Origin: Lachnospiraceae bacterium XBB1006
GTDB taxonomy: Bacteria; Bacillota; Clostridia; Lachnospirales; Lachnospiraceae
Length of the DNA stretch: 64,000 nucleotides
Assembly: GCA_900115795.1 (NCBI GenBank)
Contig: FOXT01000011.1
Location: forward strand, 62,001 to 126,000
Reading direction: 5' to 3'
Every line of letters starts with the position of its first letter. Positions within the stretch are counted from its first letter, which is position 1. The notes below the pieces were generated by a model. The model was not told the DNA's origin, ran no database searches, and saw only the letters and a list, made by a program, of their open reading frames with translations. Positions 60,298 to 64,000 of the stretch are shown here, piece by piece. The translations under genes and the position numbers were made by a program.

Positions 60298-61167
60298 TTA
60301 ATAAATATATTTTGCCGTATAATTACTTCCGTTTCCAATATATTCCATAATTGCGGCACTCGAATTACTTGAATCAGCAAATGTTGGATCCATCATATTC
60401 CATTTTCTTCCATTAAAGTAAATCGCTCCGGTCACCCAACCTTTCTTCTTTGTATAGACATTAATCCATGCATGATAAGCACTTCCCGCATATCCAATCA
60501 CTAATTTTGTTGCAACGCCCTGGCTTCGCAACATCGCAACCATCGTTGCCGCATAATCAAAGCAAATACCCTTCTTCGCCTTATAAACTTTGTCTAAATC
60601 CGGAAGATATCCGCTCTGTACGGTCTTCGCCTTCTTCTTATCATACTTAAAATACTTCAATGTCCATTTATAAATCTTCTTAACCTTATTCATTTCCGTC
60701 TTCGACTTCTTACATAAGGTCTTTGCCTTCTTTACACATTTGGTATTCTTTGTATAATCAATATACTGACTTGATGTTAAAAAAGGTGCCAAAGAGCTAC
60801 TCAGTTTCGCTTTAAATTCGCACGCTCCAACCGTAGCATAACTTGTTCCCGCCACATTCTTGTAAACCGTTACCTTATACGTTCCGTTGCCATCTGATAA
60901 TGGGAAGCTCGCCCACTTCTTCGGCTTCAAATTATACGTATAAACAACTCCGCTTGACCCTTTCACCTGTGCCTTTAACTTCTTATCTGTGCTTTCCTTG
61001 TACTTCACCATCACGTAGCCCTTACTCTGATGGGAATAATCTATGCACATTTCACTATTCTCTTTAACTGTACTTCGCGCATATACCTTCGGCGAACCTA
61101 TTCCAAATGAGAGCAGTTCCAACAGAAAGCATATACACATGGATATGGAAATTAACTTTTTCTTCAT
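60298..61167 (-). CDS. Secreted transglutaminase-like protein
   Basis: Protein of 289 residues with a signal peptide (about 1-31). An N-terminal beta domain (about 40-130) precedes the transglutaminase-like core (about 170-289): catalytic Cys in KKGICFDYAATMVAMLRSQG, His in YHAWINVY and Asp in MMDPTFAD. It is very Lys-rich between the domains. It probably acts on wall peptides or surface proteins; in Clostridia such proteins are often accessory peptidases or cross-linkers. Monocistronic. Confidence 0.85.
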   Translation of the reverse strand: MKKKLISISMCICFLLELLSFGIGSPKVYARSTVKENSEMCIDYSHQSKGYVMVKYKESTDKKLKAQVKGSSGVVYTYNLKPKKWASFPLSDGNGTYKVTVYKNVAGTSYATVGACEFKAKLSSSLAPFLTSSQYIDYTKNTKCVKKAKTLCKKSKTEMNKVKKIYKWTLKYFKYDKKKAKTVQSGYLPDLDKVYKAKKGICFDYAATMVAMLRSQGVATKLVIGYAGSAYHAWINVYTKKKGWVTGAIYFNGRKWNMMDPTFADSSNSSAAIMEYIGNGSNYTAKYIY

Positions 61168-61388
61168 TGTCTACACCTCATTAACTTTGCACACAATTCT
61201 TCTTTTATATTATATCACATCTAACTATTTTTCATAGTACATTTTCATGATTTCTTTCATTTTTTACATTATCGAGTACAAAATTGTTTTTTTTCGATTC
61301 TTTGATGAATTCTTGGTGAATAATTCCTGAAAATATGATATGATAGAAAATGGAATGTAGTGAGTATAATCACAGGAGGGGTACGCGT
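61168..61388. promoter_or_regulatory. Divergent intergenic region between the transglutaminase-like and SARP genes
   Basis: AT-rich. On the + strand TATGATATGATAG near 61337 is a possible -10 region for the SARP-sortase operon; its -35 is unclear. No GTTAC direct repeat is present here. Confidence 0.4.
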
Positions 61389-62606
61389 ATGCATTCGCAA
61401 ACATTACATATCAAAATGCTTGGTTCGCTTGAATTAGAGCGCCAAGGTCGTATTATAACAGATGGAGATAACCGTTCAAAGAAGATCTGGTTACTATTGG
61501 CACTTTTAGCTTATAATCGTAACAACAAAGTTTCTCAAGAGAAAATTTTATCGTATTTTTGGAATGATTTTGAAGGAAGCAGTAATCCTCAGAATGCATT
61601 GAAAACACTGTTTCATCGCTTACGTGTGTCTTTATCACCACTTGGTGACGATGTTAGCCAAAAACTGTTTCAATGCAAAAAAGGAGACTATTTCCTTAAT
61701 CCTGACTTTCCTTACGAGTTAGATATCGACCGTTTTGAGTCTCTTATCATGTCCGCAAGGGAAGAGACAGACAAGAGCAAACGTGTTGGATTGTTACGTC
61801 AAGCTTTTAACCTTTACCACGGGGATTTTCTTATGAAGTTCTCCTCTGAATCCTGGATTATACCAATTAGTACTTATTATCACAATCTATTTTTAGAAAC
61901 CGTTGAAGAACTTGTTGACGTATACGAAGCTGAGAATGATTATCAAACGGCTATTGAGATTTTAGAAAAAGCTAACTCCGTTGAGCAATACGAAGAAAGC
62001 TTCTATCTTCATCTTATGCAAAATCTAATCTCTCTTGGGCGCATGGAAGATGTAACACTTGTATATAAGCAACTAAGCGACATGCTTCAGATGAATTTTG
62101 GCGTAAAACCTTCTCCCGAAGTGAAGAAGTTATACCAACAAGCCAATCTCGCATGTAAAGAAGACCTGTTAGACAGCTCTTCCATTCAGAAGCAGCTTCT
62201 AGAAGATGGACAGAATCAGCGTGGCGCATTATACTGTGATTACGACTTTTTCTTAAACATTTATCATGCTATGGCTCGTGGACTTGAGCGAAATGGTAAC
62301 GTGGTTCATTTGGTCATTATGACCATCACCGATTTAAATAACCACGCGTTAAGCAAGCGTAGTTTGGATGTGTGTGTAACAAATTTAAAAGCACTTTCAT
62401 GTGAAACCCTTCGTCAAGGTGACGTTGTTTCCATGTGTAGTCCTTCTCAATTTGTAATTCTTTTACCAAATGCAAATAGAGAAAACGCACTTATGGTTTC
62501 TCACCGTATAGAGAAATCATTTTTACGAAAATATCCACACTCACCTGCAAAATTAAATTTTGACGTTCAACCGCTTCTTCCTCCGGAAATGGATTATAAG
62601 AAATAG
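61389..62606 (+). CDS. SARP-type regulator (OmpR-like HTH + BTAD) with degenerate GGDEF-like tail
   Basis: Protein of 405 residues. The OmpR-type winged helix (about 5-100: LLALLAYNRNNKVSQEKILS) is followed by the bacterial transcriptional activation domain of TPR-like helices (about 105-255). The C-terminal ~120 residues (about 285-395) look like a GGDEF fold with the active loop replaced: RQGDVVSMCSPSQFVILLP. The start at 61389 follows AGGAGGGG. It lies 9 bp upstream of the sortase gene and is likely the activator of surface genes. SARP proteins bind direct repeats, which makes the GTTAC repeats candidate targets. Confidence 0.85.
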   Translation: MHSQTLHIKMLGSLELERQGRIITDGDNRSKKIWLLLALLAYNRNNKVSQEKILSYFWNDFEGSSNPQNALKTLFHRLRVSLSPLGDDVSQKLFQCKKGDYFLNPDFPYELDIDRFESLIMSAREETDKSKRVGLLRQAFNLYHGDFLMKFSSESWIIPISTYYHNLFLETVEELVDVYEAENDYQTAIEILEKANSVEQYEESFYLHLMQNLISLGRMEDVTLVYKQLSDMLQMNFGVKPSPEVKKLYQQANLACKEDLLDSSSIQKQLLEDGQNQRGALYCDYDFFLNIYHAMARGLERNGNVVHLVIMTITDLNNHALSKRSLDVCVTNLKALSCETLRQGDVVSMCSPSQFVILLPNANRENALMVSHRIEKSFLRKYPHSPAKLNFDVQPLLPPEMDYKK

Positions 62607-62615
62607 GAGGCATAC

Positions 62616-63398
62616 ATGAGGAAAAAATACATTCGTATCGGAATGTTCTTCCTATGTTTGGCAGTTTTTTTGGTAAGCTCTTGGAAATTAACACTTTTTG
62701 TAAAAGATTATTTTCAGGCATCATCTGATTATACCGAAGCTGAAGAGGCCTTTTCTCTCCCAGAAGAGGATACCTTTCCATCAATGGAAGAGAACAGCCC
62801 TCCACCTTCGATATATGATAAGGCTGAATTATTTTTCAAGGATTGTGACTACGATGCTTTGAAGAACCTAAATAAGGAAATATGTGGATGGATTGTCATT
62901 CCTGCCGTTAATATTTCCTATCCTATTCTTCAACATAATGATAATCAATATTATCTCACGCATCTATATAATCACACCGAGAATCATGTTGGATCCATTT
63001 TTATGGATTACCGCGTTTCAAAGGACTTTTCAGATTTCAACTCTATACTATATGGGCACAACATGCGCGATAAATCCATGTTTGCAAAACTGCATCAATT
63101 TCAAAAAAAGAAGACATGGAAGAAAAACCCTTACGTTTATATCTATGGTGGAAATGGGATTAAGATTTATAAAATTTTTTCCGCTTTTACCGGCGATGCC
63201 GATGGTTTATCTTATGCCATTGGCCTTCAGCAAAAAAAATCCAAACAGGAATTTATTGACTACGCTTGTAAGCATGCATTTTATCGGACCAAAATAGTCC
63301 CTTCTACTTCTGATCACATAATAACGCTTTCTACTTGCAGTGACTCAGAGCATAAGTATCGCATGATTGTACAAGGTGTTCTACTTAAGGAAGAATAA
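62616..63398 (+). CDS. srtB: Class B sortase
   Basis: Transpeptidase of 260 residues. An N-terminal anchor (about 8-30) precedes the sortase domain with ICGWIVIPAVNISYPILQ (about 89), the catalytic His in ILYGHNMRDKSMF (about 148), Cys in ITLSTCSDSEHKYRMIVQG (about 235) and the Arg in the same stretch. The extra N-terminal helices are typical of class B. It probably attaches the VPVTG and NPLTG surface proteins encoded at 47832 and 49377 to the wall, by analogy with class B sortases of Clostridia that use (S/N/P)PxTG. AGGAGG precedes the ATG. Confidence 0.92.
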   Translation: MRKKYIRIGMFFLCLAVFLVSSWKLTLFVKDYFQASSDYTEAEEAFSLPEEDTFPSMEENSPPPSIYDKAELFFKDCDYDALKNLNKEICGWIVIPAVNISYPILQHNDNQYYLTHLYNHTENHVGSIFMDYRVSKDFSDFNSILYGHNMRDKSMFAKLHQFQKKKTWKKNPYVYIYGGNGIKIYKIFSAFTGDADGLSYAIGLQQKKSKQEFIDYACKHAFYRTKIVPSTSDHIITLSTCSDSEHKYRMIVQGVLLKEE

Positions 63399-63413
63399 TT
63401 ATTATCATTATTT

Positions 63414-63440
63414 GAGATGTCATTTCCAATATGACATCTC
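63414..63440 (+). terminator. Terminator of the SARP-sortase operon
   Basis: Perfect stem GAGATGTCAT/ATGACATCTC followed by six T's. Confidence 0.9.
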
Positions 63441-63456
63441 TTTTTTGTGTAAAAAA

Positions 63457-63485
63457 AGAAGCTATGCACCTTAGCATAACTTCTT
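63457..63485 (-). terminator. Terminator of the five-tRNA cluster
   Basis: Stem AAGAAGTTATGC/GCATAGCTTCTT (one wobble) and seven T's on the minus strand. Confidence 0.88.
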
Positions 63486-63492
63486 TAATCGC

Positions 63493-63576
63493 TGCCGGCG
63501 ACCGGAATCGAACCGGTACTGTATTGCTACAACAGGATTTTAAGTCCTGCGCGTCTGCCAGTTCCGCCACGCCGGC
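63493..63576 (-). tRNA. tRNA-Leu (anticodon UAA)
   Basis: Acceptor GCCGGCG/CGCCGGC, anticodon stem CAGGA/TCCTG around CTTAAAA, and a long variable arm; class II. Confidence 0.96.
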
Positions 63577-63607
63577 ATATTCAATTTTAAGAAACACATT
63601 GTTTCAA

Positions 63608-63680
63608 TGGGACCTACAGGGCTCGAACCTGTGACCCTCTGCTTGTAAGGCAGATGCTCTCCCAGCTGAGCTAAGATCCC
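63608..63680 (-). tRNA. tRNA-Val (anticodon UAC)
   Basis: Acceptor GGGATCT/AGGTCCC, and anticodon stem TCTGC/GCAGA around CTTACAA. Confidence 0.96.
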
Positions 63681-63687
63681 AGTTAAA

Positions 63688-63761
63688 CGACCCAGATCGG
63701 ACTCGAACCGACGACCTTCGCCGTGACAGGGCGACGCTCTAACCAACTGAGCCACTGGGCC
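63688..63761 (-). tRNA. tRNA-Asp (anticodon GUC)
   Basis: Acceptor GGCCCAG/CTGGGTC with discriminator G, and anticodon stem TCGCC/GGCGA around CTGTCAC. Confidence 0.96.
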
Positions 63762-63778
63762 AAACTATTAAGTTATAA

Positions 63779-63852
63779 TGGACCTTCGGGGACTCGAACC
63801 CAGGACCGACCGGTTATGAGCCGGTTGCTCTAACCAACTGAGCTAAAGGTCC
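63779..63852 (-). tRNA. tRNA-Met (anticodon CAU)
   Basis: Acceptor GGACCTT/AAGGTCC, anticodon stem ACCGG/CCGGT around CTCATAA. The first acceptor pair is G-C, so it is not the initiator. A lysidine-modified Ile tRNA cannot be excluded by eye. Confidence 0.9.
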
Positions 63853-63879
63853 AAATCAACTAAACCGATGATCTTTTAA

Positions 63880-63951
63880 TGACTCCGACGGGAATCGAAC
63901 CCGTGTTACCGCCGTGAAAGGGCGATGTCTTAACCGCTTGACCACGGAGCC
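63880..63951 (-). tRNA. tRNA-Glu (anticodon UUC)
   Basis: Acceptor GGCTCCG/CGGAGTC (one G-U), and anticodon stem TCGCC/GGCGG around CTTTCAC. Confidence 0.95.
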
Positions 63952-63960
63952 ATATTTCTT

Positions 63961-63989
63961 AAAAAAATAGGAGCAGTTTATGCTCCTAT
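63961..63989 (-). terminator. Terminator of a gene beyond the right edge
   Basis: Stem ATAGGAGCA/TGCTCCTAT with loop TAAAC and seven T's on the minus strand. Confidence 0.85.
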
Positions 63990-64000
63990 GAGCTCCCCAA

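Overview
The window looks like a chromosomal segment of a Gram-positive, anaerobic, Lachnospiraceae-like Clostridium. The indications are moderately low GC, strong AGGAGG ribosome sites, a DegV protein, PadR/HAAS-domain membrane-stress modules, a CoA-phosphotransferase (Ptb-like) and a PduL phosphotransacylase, a [FeFe]-hydrogenase-type sensor, class B sortase with (V/N)PxTG surface proteins, and clusters of tRNA genes. No rRNA gene or CRISPR array is visible. Most chromosomal genes are on the minus strand.

Bases 1-23,150 are core chromosome: a YtrABC-like ABC operon; a secreted C-type-lectin/NlpC-like protein; tRNA-Leu; a GH13 amylase; a frameshifted flavodoxin relic; PadR-DUF4097; a phosphotransacylase; YkgJ and YjjG-like proteins; six tRNAs (Lys, Gln, His, Arg, Gly, Pro); a five-gene operon (RlmL-like methyltransferase, papain-like protease, cell-wall amidase, RdgB, YfcE); a Crp-domain protein of 756 residues; YitT; and a RelQ-type alarmone synthetase. 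At 17,878-18,058 a promoter, four hairpins and a terminator frame an RNA of about 180 nt with eight C-rich single-stranded patches. This is a strong candidate for an undescribed anti-Shine-Dalgarno regulatory RNA.

Bases 23,192-42,378 are a 19.2-kb integrative mobilizable element in the 3' end of tRNA-Arg(ACG), bounded by 34-bp att repeats. It encodes a tyrosine integrase, a MobV relaxase, its own VirD4-like coupling protein, a palindrome-rich probable oriT and a winged-helix replication-like protein, but no type IV secretion channel. Its cargo is a defence-like island: an unknown three-gene membrane cassette, an EcoRII/SsoII-type restriction-modification pair, a DUF262/HNH nuclease, and an unknown two-gene membrane cassette lying between 29-bp inverted repeats.

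Bases 42,432-63,408 hold AIM24, an IS4-family insertion, PduL, a hydrogenase-chemotaxis fusion, and a surface-display programme: two sortase-anchored proteins, two paralogous small proteins of unknown family, a potassium channel, a PilT/GspF pseudopilus operon, a transglutaminase-like secreted protein, and a SARP-type regulator in an operon with class B sortase. Three promoters in this region (49.2, 54.6 and 55.2 kb) share an identical architecture, GTTAC-N7-GTTAC exactly 10 bp from the -10 box, and so define a small regulon. The window ends in five tRNAs (Leu, Val, Asp, Met, Glu).
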